DNA of 19,882 nucleotides from DATNBT01 sp964579765 (GCA_964579765.1 CAZOIK010000446.1:1-19882); one strand, 5' to 3'; counted from the stretch's first letter, positions 10,720 to 18,506 are shown. The notes: generated from the letters alone by a model not told the origin. Translations and numbers: made by a program.

Positions 10720-12114
10720 ATGACCGTCCGCGCCGCGGTGGACGTGGCGGTACTTGGCGGCGGCAACGCCGGCCTGTGCGCGGCGCTGGCCGCCCAGCGG
10801 CGCGGCGCACGCGTCCTCGTCCTCGAGAGCGCTCCCAGAGCATTCCGCGGCGGCAACAGCCGGCACACCCGCAATCTGCGGACGATGCACGAGGCGCCGA
10901 CCGATCTGCTCGCCGGCGAATATTCCGAAGACGAGTTCCTGACGGATCTCCTGCGTGTGACCGGCGGCAACACCGACGAGGCGCTGGCCCGGTGCGTCGT
11001 CCGCGAGTCGGCGCACTGCGCCGAGTGGATCCGATCGTGCGGCGCGCGGCTGCAGCCGGCGCTCAAGGGCACGCTGCATCTGGATCGCACGAACGTGTTC
11101 TTCCTCGGCGGCGGCAAGGCGCTGATGAACAGCTACTACGCGGCCGCCGCGCGGCTGGGCGTCGGTGTTCTGTACGACGCAGAGGTCACGGGCATCGAGA
11201 TGGACGGCGAACTCCTGCGATCGGTCACCGTCAGCCGGCCTGGTGCGCCTCCGTCGGTCATCGGTGCGAAGACGTTCGTGCTCGCCGCGGGCGGCTTCGA
11301 GGCGAACGTCGAGTGGCTGCGCGACATCTGGGGCGAGGCCGCGAACAACTTCATCATCCGTGGCACGCCCTACAACAGGGGCGCGGTGCTGAAGATGATG
11401 CTCGATGCGGGCGCGCAGCCGGTCGGCGACCCCTCGCAGTTCCACGCCGTCGCCATCGACGCGCGCGCCCCGAAATTCGACGGCGGCATCGTCACGCGTC
11501 TCGACTGCGTGTCGCTTGGCATCGTCGTGAACCGGCACGCCGAGCGGTTCTACGACGAAGGCGAAGACTTCTGGCCGAAGCGGTACGCGATCTGGGGCCG
11601 TCTCGTCGCGCAGCAACCGGATCAGATGGCCTACTCGATCATCGACGCGAAGTCGGCGCGGCTGTTCATGCCCTCCGTCTTTCCGCCGAAAGCGGCCGCG
11701 TCGATCGCGGAGCTGGCGCGGCAGCTCGATCTCGCGCCGGAGGCACTCGAACGCACGGTCGATGTGTTCAATCGCGCCGTGCGGCCGGGCACGTTCAATC
11801 ACGCCGTGCTCGACGACTGCCGCACGGCCGGTCTCGTCCCCGACAAGACGCACTGGGCGCGCGCGATCGACACGCCGCCGTTCTGGGGCTACCCGCTGCG
11901 GCCCGGCATCACGTTCACGTACCTCGGGCTGAAAGTCGACGCGCGCGCGCGCGTGCTGATGACGGGCGGCGAGCCGGCGGCGAACGTCTACGCGGCGGGC
12001 GAGATCATGGCGGGCAACATCCTGGGGCAGGGGTACGTCGCCGGCGTCGGCATGACGATCGGCACCGTGTTCGGACGCATCGCCGGGACGGAGGCGGCTG
12101 CCGGTGTCGTCTGA
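10720..12114 (+). CDS. tcuA: FAD-dependent tricarballylate dehydrogenase TcuA
   Basis: A 464-residue flavoprotein of the fumarate reductase/succinate dehydrogenase flavoprotein class. In Salmonella, TcuA oxidises tricarballylate to cis-aconitate, feeding the citric acid cycle. Seen here: an N-terminal FAD motif (VAVLGGGNAGLCAALAA, about 9-25), GGNSRHTRNLR at 44-54 (which I associate with TcuA), a strand-Gly motif FVLAAGGFEAN, and the C-terminal GNILGQGYVAGVGMTIGTVF. Length is near that of the family. ATG at 10720 lies 1 nt after the amine oxidase stop, so translational coupling is likely, and tcuB overlaps its 3' end by 11 nt. FAD-TcuA is known to be reoxidised by TcuB. An alternative is a related flavoprotein acting on another tri- or dicarboxylate; neighbouring tcuB makes the TcuA family call strong, but the exact substrate remains untested. 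Confidence 0.88.
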   Translation: MTVRAAVDVAVLGGGNAGLCAALAAQRRGARVLVLESAPRAFRGGNSRHTRNLRTMHEAPTDLLAGEYSEDEFLTDLLRVTGGNTDEALARCVVRESAHCAEWIRSCGARLQPALKGTLHLDRTNVFFLGGGKALMNSYYAAAARLGVGVLYDAEVTGIEMDGELLRSVTVSRPGAPPSVIGAKTFVLAAGGFEANVEWLRDIWGEAANNFIIRGTPYNRGAVLKMMLDAGAQPVGDPSQFHAVAIDARAPKFDGGIVTRLDCVSLGIVVNRHAERFYDEGEDFWPKRYAIWGRLVAQQPDQMAYSIIDAKSARLFMPSVFPPKAAASIAELARQLDLAPEALERTVDVFNRAVRPGTFNHAVLDDCRTAGLVPDKTHWARAIDTPPFWGYPLRPGITFTYLGLKVDARARVLMTGGEPAANVYAAGEIMAGNILGQGYVAGVGMTIGTVFGRIAGTEAAAGVV

Positions 12115-13192
12115 CGCGCTCGCGCGGGGCGAGCACGTCATGACGGTCTGCAACGCCTGCCGCTATTGCGAGGCGTACTGTCCGGTGTTTCAGGCGATGG
12201 AGACGCGCACGTCGTTCGCGAAAGGCGACGTGCTGTACCTTGCGAACCTCTGTCACAACTGCGGCGAGTGTCTGTACGCGTGCCAGTACGCGCCGCCGCA
12301 CGAGTTCGACATCAACGTCCCGCGCGTGCTCGCGGAAGCCCGGCTCGTGTCGTACGAAGCGTGGTGCTGGCCGGCGTTCATGCGCGGGGCGTACCGCCGT
12401 TCCGGCATCGCGACGTCGCTCGCGCTCAGCGTGGCGGCGATGCTCGCCTTGTGGCTGGCCGCGCGCTCGACGCATGTGGTCGCGGACTTCTACGCCGTCA
12501 TTCCGCACGACGTGATGGTCGGCGTCTTCGGAGCGGCAGGTGTGTTCGCGGCGCTGGCGCTCGGCCTTGGCTTTGTCAGCGCGACGAGGGCGTTCGGCGG
12601 GCCTGAAAGGCCCGCCCTACAGAGTGGGCCCAGCAAGCCGACCCTTTCAGGGTCGGCGCCGGCTCAGGCTCTTCGCGATGTCCTCACGCTTCGCCATCTG
12701 CATGCGACGGGCGACGACTGCACGAGCGACATCGAGGTACGCACGCCGTGGCGGCGATGGTTTCATCACTGCACGTTCTACGGCTTCGCGCTGTGCTTCG
12801 CCTCGACGACGGTGGCCGCGGTCTATCACGTGGTGTTCGGGTGGCGCGCGCCCTACGCCATGACGAGCGCGCCCGTGCTGCTGGGCGCCGTTGGCGGCGC
12901 GGGCCTGGTCGTCGGTCCAATCGGCCTGCTGATGCAGCGGCACGGGAGAGATCCCGCGCTCGGCGATCCTGCGCAGCAGGGACTCGACACTTCGTTTATC
13001 GTGATGCTGCTCATGACGAGCGTCACCGGTCTTCTCCTGCTCGCGCTTCGTGCACAGCCGGTCATGCCGGCGCTGCTCGTCGTGCACCTGGGCTTCGTGC
13101 TCGCGTTGTTCCTCACGCTGCCGTACGGCAAGTTCGTGCACGGCGTGTACCGCACGGCCGCACTGCTCAAGTTCGCGGCGGAGACACGGTAG
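12104..13192 (+). CDS. tcuB: TcuB, Fe-S/heme membrane electron-transfer partner of TcuA
   Basis: A 362-residue membrane protein that reoxidises TcuA and passes electrons to the quinone pool. The N-terminal part has two 4Fe-4S motifs: CNACRYCEAYCP (about 16-27) and CHNCGECLYAC (about 51-61). About six membrane helices follow. Other conserved TcuB segments are ALRDVLTLRHL, RRWFHHCTFYGFALCFAST and LTLPYGKFVHGVYRTAALLKFA, with histidines that fit heme b ligation. GTG at 12104 is preferred because GGAGG lies 9 nt upstream and the start overlaps tcuA; an ATG at 12140 would begin just before the first cluster. The stop shares one base with the MFS start. Residues 165-185 (GGPERPALQ...) are encoded by an inverted pair of REP-like palindromes and look like an insertion in the loop between helix 2 and the conserved ALRDV segment; the frame is kept. 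Confidence 0.93.
   Translation: MSSDALARGEHVMTVCNACRYCEAYCPVFQAMETRTSFAKGDVLYLANLCHNCGECLYACQYAPPHEFDINVPRVLAEARLVSYEAWCWPAFMRGAYRRSGIATSLALSVAAMLALWLAARSTHVVADFYAVIPHDVMVGVFGAAGVFAALALGLGFVSATRAFGGPERPALQSGPSKPTLSGSAPAQALRDVLTLRHLHATGDDCTSDIEVRTPWRRWFHHCTFYGFALCFASTTVAAVYHVVFGWRAPYAMTSAPVLLGAVGGAGLVVGPIGLLMQRHGRDPALGDPAQQGLDTSFIVMLLMTSVTGLLLLALRAQPVMPALLVVHLGFVLALFLTLPYGKFVHGVYRTAALLKFAAETR
12596..12657. repeat. Inverted pair of REP-like palindromes inside tcuB
   Basis: The first hairpin is GGCGGGCCT (12596-12604), loop GAA, AGGCCCGCC (12608-12616), followed by CTAC (12617-12620). The second is GCCGACCCT (12637-12645), loop TTC, AGGGTCGGC (12649-12657). Both stems are 9 bp and perfect, with 3-nt loops. 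The loops are reverse complements (GAA/TTC), so the units face opposite ways, like a bacterial interspersed mosaic element. The pair lies wholly inside the reading frame and adds no stop. A related third copy is at 18468-18492. Confidence 0.85.
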
Positions 13193-14526
13193 TGGACGCC
13201 GCGACGCGTCCCTCGGCGGCGGCGCGGCTCGACAGGTTGCCGCTGTCGTCGTTTCACCGCGACATCGTCTGGCTCCTGGCGTACATCTTCTTTTTCGAGC
13301 TCGGCGACCTGAACAGCTTCGCCTTCGCAGCGCCCGCTGTGCGACAGGCCTGGCACTTGTCGATCGACACGATCAGCTTGATTACATCGGCGTCGTTCGT
13401 CGGGATGTTCATCGGCGCGACGGCGGGCGGCTGGTTTTCGGATCGCGTGGGCCGCAAGCGGGCCCTCGTTCTCACGACCATGTGGTACTCGGGCTTCTCG
13501 CTGCTGAACGCGTTCGCGTGGGACACGCCGTCGCTCTTCGCCACGCGGCTGCTCACCGGCGTGGGCCTGTCGTCGATGACGGTCGTCGCGATGACGTACA
13601 TCAGCGAGATGTTTCCGGCGCGCCTTCGCGGGAGCTACCAGGCGTGGATTCTGACCATCGGCCTGTGCGGCATCCCCGTCACGGCGTACGTCGCGCGGTT
13701 CATCATCCCGCTGGGCGCCTGGGGCTGGCGCGCGGTGTTCGTGTGGGGGGCGCTCGCGATCGTGTTTCCGCTGTTCGCGGGCCGGCTCGAGGAGTCGCCG
13801 CGCTGGTTCGAGAACCGCGGACGGCGCGAGGAGGCGGACGCGGTGCTCGCGCGTGTCGAGGCACGCGTGCGCGCGGAAACGGGTGAACTGCCGGCGGTCG
13901 AGGCATTGCCGGCGGCGCCGCCGCGCGCCGGCGGATTCCGCGAGCTGGTCGCGTCCGGATCGCTCGGCCGGCTGATCCTGCTGATGAGCATCTGGACGTG
14001 CCAGACGCTCGGCATCTACGGCTTTCTCTCATGGGTGCCGACGCTGCTCGTCGAGCACGGATTCTCGGTGGTGCGCTCGCTCGAGCAGTCGTCGGCGATG
14101 TCGATCGGCGCCGTGCCCGGCGCCTGGATCGCCAGCAAGTGCTCCGACCGCTGGGAACGCAAGTCGCTCATCGGCGTCGTCGCCGTCGCGATTGCGATCT
14201 GCGGGTTGAGCTACGGCCTGAGTTTTCAGACGACGACGATCGTGATCTTCGGATTTCTGGTCGCGATGGGCCAGCAGGTCTTTGCCGCACTCCTCTATGC
14301 GTACACGCCGGAGTGCTTCCCGACCGAAGTCCGCAATACCGGCACCGGCCTCTCGTACGGCATGGGCCGGCTCGCCAACGGCTTTGCCGGTCCGTTCATC
14401 GTGGCGTTTCTGTTTCAGCGGTACGGCTACACGAGCGTGTTCACGTACATCGCCGTGTGCTGGGCGCTGGTCGCCATTCTCGTGACGACGTTCGGCCCGA
14501 AGACGCGCGGCCGCGCGCTCGCATGA
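13192..14526 (+). CDS. MFS transporter, probable organic-acid carrier of the tcu operon
   Basis: A 444-residue inner-membrane carrier with about 12 predicted helices. MFS signatures are visible: GWFSDRVGRKRA (loop 2-3, about 80-91), RGSYQAWI, and EESPRWFENRGRR after helix 6 (about 203-210), which resembles the PESPRWL motif of the sugar porter/metabolite:H+ symporter groups. A central charged loop (about 208-255) separates the two halves, as in the family. GTG at 13192 overlaps the tcuB stop by one base (TAGTG) with GGAGA about 8 nt upstream, so it is coupled to tcuB. In Salmonella the third tcu gene, tcuC, is also a major-facilitator carrier. This one is in the equivalent position, but I do not claim orthology. 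Its substrate is most likely the acid, or amine-bearing acid, oxidised by the operon. Confidence 0.9.
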   Translation: MDAATRPSAAARLDRLPLSSFHRDIVWLLAYIFFFELGDLNSFAFAAPAVRQAWHLSIDTISLITSASFVGMFIGATAGGWFSDRVGRKRALVLTTMWYSGFSLLNAFAWDTPSLFATRLLTGVGLSSMTVVAMTYISEMFPARLRGSYQAWILTIGLCGIPVTAYVARFIIPLGAWGWRAVFVWGALAIVFPLFAGRLEESPRWFENRGRREEADAVLARVEARVRAETGELPAVEALPAAPPRAGGFRELVASGSLGRLILLMSIWTCQTLGIYGFLSWVPTLLVEHGFSVVRSLEQSSAMSIGAVPGAWIASKCSDRWERKSLIGVVAVAIAICGLSYGLSFQTTTIVIFGFLVAMGQQVFAALLYAYTPECFPTEVRNTGTGLSYGMGRLANGFAGPFIVAFLFQRYGYTSVFTYIAVCWALVAILVTTFGPKTRGRALA

Positions 14527-14547
14527 TCGTCGCCGCTGACGTCCGCG

Positions 14548-16179
14548 CTACGGCTGGACGCGCGTCGTCGAACGCGCGAGGACCGTGGCGGACGCCTGTG
14601 CCATGGCGTCGTAGTACCCGGTAAACCGCTTCGGCTCCGGCGCATCGTACCGCTTGAGGTTGTTGGCCCAGCGGAATCCGATCGGCTGGTACAGCAATTC
14701 CACGGTGACGGAAAGCGGGCCGGTGGCATTGCCGAGGTTGACAGCGTAACGGACGCGATCGGCACCGGCGCCGAAATCGGGATCCTCGAGTGCGCCGCCG
14801 TGCACGGCGATATCAGGTTCCGCCGTCCGTTTGTCGAAGCCACGCGGCAGCAGCCGGTTGTCTTTCAGATACTGCGTGCCGGTCAGAAGACCCGTCGTCA
14901 CCCCGCCGTTCTGATCGCCGAGCACGCTCTCGTAAATCTGCACCTGGTCGGCGGTCCGCACTTCCTGATAGTGGGGCTCGAACTTCGACGCGTCCTGGTC
15001 GTTGTCGTTGCCCCGAATCGATCCGTCCGGATTGAGCGCGCCCGATTCGAACACGACGCGGCCGTCGCGGTCGGCGACGACCACATGCAGCCACGCGCGA
15101 CGGGAAGGATACGCGGTCGGCAGCTTGTGGCCGCCCAGGTTCTCGACGACCACGTCCGCACGCAGCAAAGCGCCGTCGACGCTCGCCCGGTCGATCGTCA
15201 CCGTCGCGGCGCGCGTCGCGAGATAGTTGATGGTGCGATTGTCCGCGGCGGTCAGCTCATGCGGCAGCGCGGCGACCTCGAGCGAGTCGCGGAAGCGGTT
15301 GAGCATGCGGAGCATGAAGAAGTTCGCCGCGACGAACGTATGCCGCTGCAGGCCGTCCCGGAGCGTGCCGAAGACGCGCGTCGCGGGCGCGGGCTCGTTC
15401 ACCGCTGTCATGTGGCACGACTGGCAGCTCTGCATGTTCTTGAAGTCGCTGTGCAGCCACTCCTGATACGGCACCTGCTCCGGCAGCCGTCCGATCACTT
15501 TGCCGCCCGGTCCGAGCGCCTGCGTCAGCAGCGTGTGGCACGTCGCGCACAGCTCCGACTGGCGGATGTGATCCGACTGTGTCGGGCGGTAGCCTTCAGA
15601 GGACGAGAGCATGATGCGGCGATGCCCCGGCTCGACCTCGAACGGCCCGTACTCCGGGCGCGCGTCCGGGTCCTGCGGCGGCTGGACGACGAAGCCGCCG
15701 TTGAAGCTGGCCGGCGTTCCGAGTCCCTCGGTGCTGATCTGGTGACACACGGCGCACGACACGCCGTCGGCGGCCTGGCGTCCTTCTTTGTCGTCCGCGA
15801 AGAACGGCAGATGCGAGAAGACGTGCGAGTGTTCGCCGCGCACCTTCGCTTCGTAGCGTGGAATCGGCATGTGGCAGATGGAGCACTCGTCTTCGATCGC
15901 CGCGGCCGACTCGGGATGATCGATGCTTTCGCGCCGGACGCCGGCGTGCCAGTACGGGTCGCGCGACGAATTGGCCATCATGCTGGCGCGCCAGTCGAAG
16001 CCAATCGAGATGTCCTGCCCCGATGGCGTCAGCAGGCCGTTGTGGCACGCAACGCACCTGTCGGACGTGTGGAATTCTGGCACGGGCTTTTTCGGATCGG
16101 CCGCATGCATCGTCGCATTGGCGTAGACGAGCGCGACGAGCGCGAGCGCCGCCGCGCGTACCGCGAGGCGTGTGATCAC
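14548..16179 (-). CDS. Pentaheme cytochrome c with C-terminal beta domain
   Basis: An exported multiheme c-type cytochrome of about 543 residues. A hydrophobic N-terminus (AAALALVALVYANATMHAA) acts as signal peptide. Five CXXCH heme sites follow: CVACH (about 42), CSICH (99), CAVCH (142), CATCH (211) and CQSCH (252). The last ~290 residues have no heme site and look beta-rich, with a conserved-looking GGHKLPTAYPSRRAWLHVVV. GTG at 16179 is chosen: it overlaps the upstream stop as GTGA and has GAGGG 6 nt before it. An ATG 6 nt upstream (16185) is the alternative, but would leave no spacing to that site. It is translationally coupled to the cytochrome-barrel gene. Likely a periplasmic or outer-membrane-associated electron carrier; partner and acceptor are unknown. 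Its 3' end faces the MFS gene with 21 nt between the stops and no terminator seen. Confidence 0.9.
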   Translation of the reverse strand: MITRLAVRAAALALVALVYANATMHAADPKKPVPEFHTSDRCVACHNGLLTPSGQDISIGFDWRASMMANSSRDPYWHAGVRRESIDHPESAAAIEDECSICHMPIPRYEAKVRGEHSHVFSHLPFFADDKEGRQAADGVSCAVCHQISTEGLGTPASFNGGFVVQPPQDPDARPEYGPFEVEPGHRRIMLSSSEGYRPTQSDHIRQSELCATCHTLLTQALGPGGKVIGRLPEQVPYQEWLHSDFKNMQSCQSCHMTAVNEPAPATRVFGTLRDGLQRHTFVAANFFMLRMLNRFRDSLEVAALPHELTAADNRTINYLATRAATVTIDRASVDGALLRADVVVENLGGHKLPTAYPSRRAWLHVVVADRDGRVVFESGALNPDGSIRGNDNDQDASKFEPHYQEVRTADQVQIYESVLGDQNGGVTTGLLTGTQYLKDNRLLPRGFDKRTAEPDIAVHGGALEDPDFGAGADRVRYAVNLGNATGPLSVTVELLYQPIGFRWANNLKRYDAPEPKRFTGYYDAMAQASATVLARSTTRVQP

Positions 16180-17303
16180 TTCCATCCCTCTAAGAATCCG
16201 CCGTCGAACCAGTCCCACAGCATGTAGAAGACGAGTTGCGACGATCGGCCCTCGCGGTTCGTTGCCGGAATCTGCCAGCCGACGTTCACGCGTACGTGCT
16301 GGCGCCGGTTAAGCGTGACCTGAAACTGCGGGATGACGTCGATGTTGGCGGAGGCGCCGGGCTCGAAGTCGCGATCGCTGACGACCTCGACCATCGGCGA
16401 CCACAGGCGCCCGAGGCCGTCCTCCTGCCGGAAGCTCTTGCCGGCGTCGACGCGCCAGAACAGGGTGCGCGGCGCGATGTCGGTGTGCCGGGGCTGATCG
16501 GTTCCGACCTGTGCCTGAATGAACGCGTTGCCAGGCAGGATCTGTCCGGCCATGGCGTGGAACGAGAACGTCGTGACGCCGCTGCCGAGCCCCTTGTCGC
16601 TGTTGCCGGTCGGCAGCGCGATCTCGCCGAAGCCGCTCACGATCGTGTTGTGGCTTGAGAACAGCACGTGCTTGAGGCCGACGGCGACGTCTCCGATGCC
16701 ACCGACGCGGAGGCCGGCGGCGTCGTGAAGGCCCGCATACGGGATCGCGAGCTCGATCTGATCGCGGGCCGACAGCCGCGTCTCGTACGAGAACTCGCTG
16801 TCGATGTCCGGCGCATGCTGCAGGCTGACGCCGAACGTCTGGATCGCTTCGCTTTCGGGAAAGGCCTTTTCAGTGCGCAGCGGCCGCGGGAGGTTCAACT
16901 CGCCGCGCGGCCAGCCGTTGCCGCGGCACAACGTCCGCAGGAAGGCGATGAGCGCGTCGATCTGCTGACTGGTCAGCTCTTCGGAGAACTGCGGCATGAT
17001 GCGCGAAAAGCCGCGACCGTGCCCGCCCTGAGTAATCGTCGCTTTCCAGTCGATGTCGAGCTCGGGCGTCGTCCCCGCGCAATCCGTGAAGTCGGGGAAT
17101 GTGGACGGACGATCGAACATGGTGCTCGTCAGCGGAGCACCCTCGCCGTTCGGACCGTGACAGCCGGCGCATCCGGCGCGGTAGATCGCTTCGCCAGACG
17201 TCAAGCCGGCCGCCGCCGCTGTGGACGCGCTCTGCGCCCGCAGGGCCGGCGGACATCCGAAAAGAAGTATTAAGGCTGCTGAGACAAAAACGATCGACCG
17301 CAA
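16176..17303 (-). CDS. c-type cytochrome domain fused to a probable outer-membrane beta-barrel
   Basis: A 375-residue protein with a signal peptide (to about ALRAQ, residue 24) and a monoheme cytochrome c domain: CAGCH at 45-49, probable axial Met103 in RIMPQFS, and the closing helix QQIDALIAFLRTLC. From about residue 140 the sequence turns into alternating, Gly/aromatic-rich strands (FSYETRLSARDQIELAIPY; VGGIGDVAVGLKHVLF; RQHVRVNVGWQIP) typical of outer-membrane transporter-like barrels, although the C-terminus (FLEGWK) is not the usual terminal aromatic. TTG at 17303 is the only plausible start: an in-frame stop lies five codons upstream and no ATG or GTG precedes the signal peptide. No Shine-Dalgarno. 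TAAAAT (17318-17313) ends 9 nt before it. The cytochrome domain is sure; the barrel is inferred from pattern. Confidence 0.75.
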   Translation of the reverse strand: MRSIVFVSAALILLFGCPPALRAQSASTAAAAGLTSGEAIYRAGCAGCHGPNGEGAPLTSTMFDRPSTFPDFTDCAGTTPELDIDWKATITQGGHGRGFSRIMPQFSEELTSQQIDALIAFLRTLCRGNGWPRGELNLPRPLRTEKAFPESEAIQTFGVSLQHAPDIDSEFSYETRLSARDQIELAIPYAGLHDAAGLRVGGIGDVAVGLKHVLFSSHNTIVSGFGEIALPTGNSDKGLGSGVTTFSFHAMAGQILPGNAFIQAQVGTDQPRHTDIAPRTLFWRVDAGKSFRQEDGLGRLWSPMVEVVSDRDFEPGASANIDVIPQFQVTLNRRQHVRVNVGWQIPATNREGRSSQLVFYMLWDWFDGGFLEGWK

Positions 17304-17312
17304 GACGTGAGA

Positions 17313-17349
17313 ATTTTAGCGTGAGTCCGCCATGCAGCGAACTGGCGGA
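17313..17349 (-). promoter_or_regulatory. Hairpin and -10-like box upstream of the cytochrome pair
   Basis: In the 76-nt gap after the dehydrogenase gene, TCCGCCA (17326-17332) pairs with TGGCGGA (17343-17349) around a 10-nt loop. In minus-strand RNA this lies downstream of the dehydrogenase stop, with no following T-run. TAAAAT (17318-17313) beyond it matches a -10 box in five of six positions and ends 9 nt before the TTG start, with a poor -35 (TTCGCT) at 17 nt. This suggests a separate promoter for the cytochrome unit. Confidence 0.35.
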
Positions 17350-17379
17350 ATCCCGTCAGCGATGTCCTGATACTCAGTC

Positions 17380-18441
17380 TCAGATTTCCGACGCGACCGC
17401 CTGCATCATGTCCGCCGTCGTCGCCTTGCCGCCCAGATCCGGCGTCCGCACCGTGCCGCGCGAGACGACGCGCTCGATGCCGGCGACGATGCGATCGTGC
17501 AGATCCGGGTGGCCGAGGTGCTGGAGCATCAGCCCGCCCGCCCAGATCGCGCCGATGGGATTTGCGATGCCTTTGCCTGCAATGTCCGGAGCCGATCCGT
17601 GAATCGGCTCGAACATCGACGGGTACTCGCGTTCGGGATTGATATTCGCGCCGGGCGCGACGCCGAGGCTGCCCGACACGGCCGCGCCGACGTCGGTCAG
17701 GATGTCGCCGAAGAGATTCGACGCGACGATGACGTCGAGCGTCTGCGGGTGCGTGACCATGCGCGCCGCGATCGCATCGACGTAGTACTTCTGGTACTTC
17801 ACCGTCGGATACTTCGCGACGACTTTTTCGGCGACCTCGTCCCACAGCACCATCGAATGCCGCAGCGCGTTCGACTTCGTCGCGTTCGCCAGCATCTTCC
17901 GGGGACGCTTCGACGCGATCTCGCACGCGTACCGGACGACGCGCTCGATGCCCGTATACGTGAACACGCCCGTCTGCTCGGCCACCTCGTATGTCGTCCC
18001 GCGGTGGACGCGGCCGCCGACGCCGGAGTACTCGCCTTCGGTGTTCTCGCGGACGCAGATCATGTCGATGTCCGCGGCGGTGCGGTTCGCGAGCGGCGAA
18101 CTGAGGCCGGAGAGCAGCCGCATCGGCCGCAGGTTGATGTACTGGTTGAACCGCTTGCGAAGCGGCAGCAGCAGATCGCCGGCGGAAATATGGTCGGGGA
18201 CGGTCGGTGCGCCAATCGCGCCCAGATAGATCGCGTCGAACTTTGCCAGACGGTCGAAGCCGTCGTCGTCGAGCATGCGGCCGTGCTTCAGGTAGAACTC
18301 GCAGCCCCACGGCAGATCCGTGAACGACAGCGCCACGCCGGAGCCCTTCGTTGCCGCTTCGATCGCCGCGATGCCCGCGGGGATGACTTCCTTGCCGATG
18401 CCGTCGCCGGCGATGACCGCGATCTTGTACGTGCTCGCCAT
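17380..18441 (-). CDS. Tartrate dehydrogenase/decarboxylase or D-malate dehydrogenase family enzyme
   Basis: A 353-residue cytoplasmic NAD-dependent beta-decarboxylating dehydrogenase of the isocitrate/isopropylmalate family. Visible motifs: GDGIGKEVIPAG (about 11-22), the substrate-loop LLLPLRKRFNQYINLRP, RENTEGEYSGVGG with the catalytic Tyr, ATKSN with the catalytic Lys, YVDAIAARMV and NLFGDILTDVG with the metal-binding aspartates, and EPIHGSAPDIAGKGIANP. The substrate-loop and overall pattern match the tartrate/D-malate (TtuC/DmlA) branch, not isocitrate or isopropylmalate enzymes. Members oxidatively decarboxylate D-malate to pyruvate or act on tartrate. ATG at 18441 follows AGGA at 7 nt; the frame stays open far upstream by chance inside the symporter gene. 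It lies downstream of that gene, 65 nt away, with a REP-like palindrome between. The exact substrate is unresolved. Confidence 0.9.
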   Translation of the reverse strand: MASTYKIAVIAGDGIGKEVIPAGIAAIEAATKGSGVALSFTDLPWGCEFYLKHGRMLDDDGFDRLAKFDAIYLGAIGAPTVPDHISAGDLLLPLRKRFNQYINLRPMRLLSGLSSPLANRTAADIDMICVRENTEGEYSGVGGRVHRGTTYEVAEQTGVFTYTGIERVVRYACEIASKRPRKMLANATKSNALRHSMVLWDEVAEKVVAKYPTVKYQKYYVDAIAARMVTHPQTLDVIVASNLFGDILTDVGAAVSGSLGVAPGANINPEREYPSMFEPIHGSAPDIAGKGIANPIGAIWAGGLMLQHLGHPDLHDRIVAGIERVVSRGTVRTPDLGGKATTADMMQAVASEI

Positions 18442-18467
18442 GTATACGTCCTGCCTCGAATGTATTC

Positions 18468-18492
18468 GTAGGGCCGGCCTTTGAGGCCGGCC
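18468..18492 (-). repeat. Single REP-like palindrome between symporter and dehydrogenase genes
   Basis: GTAG then GGCCGGCCT (18472-18480), loop TTG, AGGCCGGCC (18484-18492). Read on the minus strand it matches the first tcuB unit at 22 of 25 positions, including the trailing CTAC. Two of the three differences are a paired G-C to C-G swap that preserves the stem; the third is in the loop. No T-run follows, so this is a repeat-family member, not an intrinsic terminator. Confidence 0.8.
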
Positions 18493-18506
18493 GATCCGAG
18501 GCGGCC

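Noticed and set aside
10230..12153. Minus-strand frames of 295 and 525 codons opposite the oxidase and tcuA
   Set aside because: Arg/Ala-rich shadow translation with no recognisable domain; the opposite strand has two well-defined flavoproteins.
14504..14517. 14-nt perfect palindrome CGCGCGGCCGCGCG at the end of the MFS gene
   Set aside because: Lies in coding sequence, has no natural loop or T-run, and is expected from the GC-rich codon pattern; not called a terminator.
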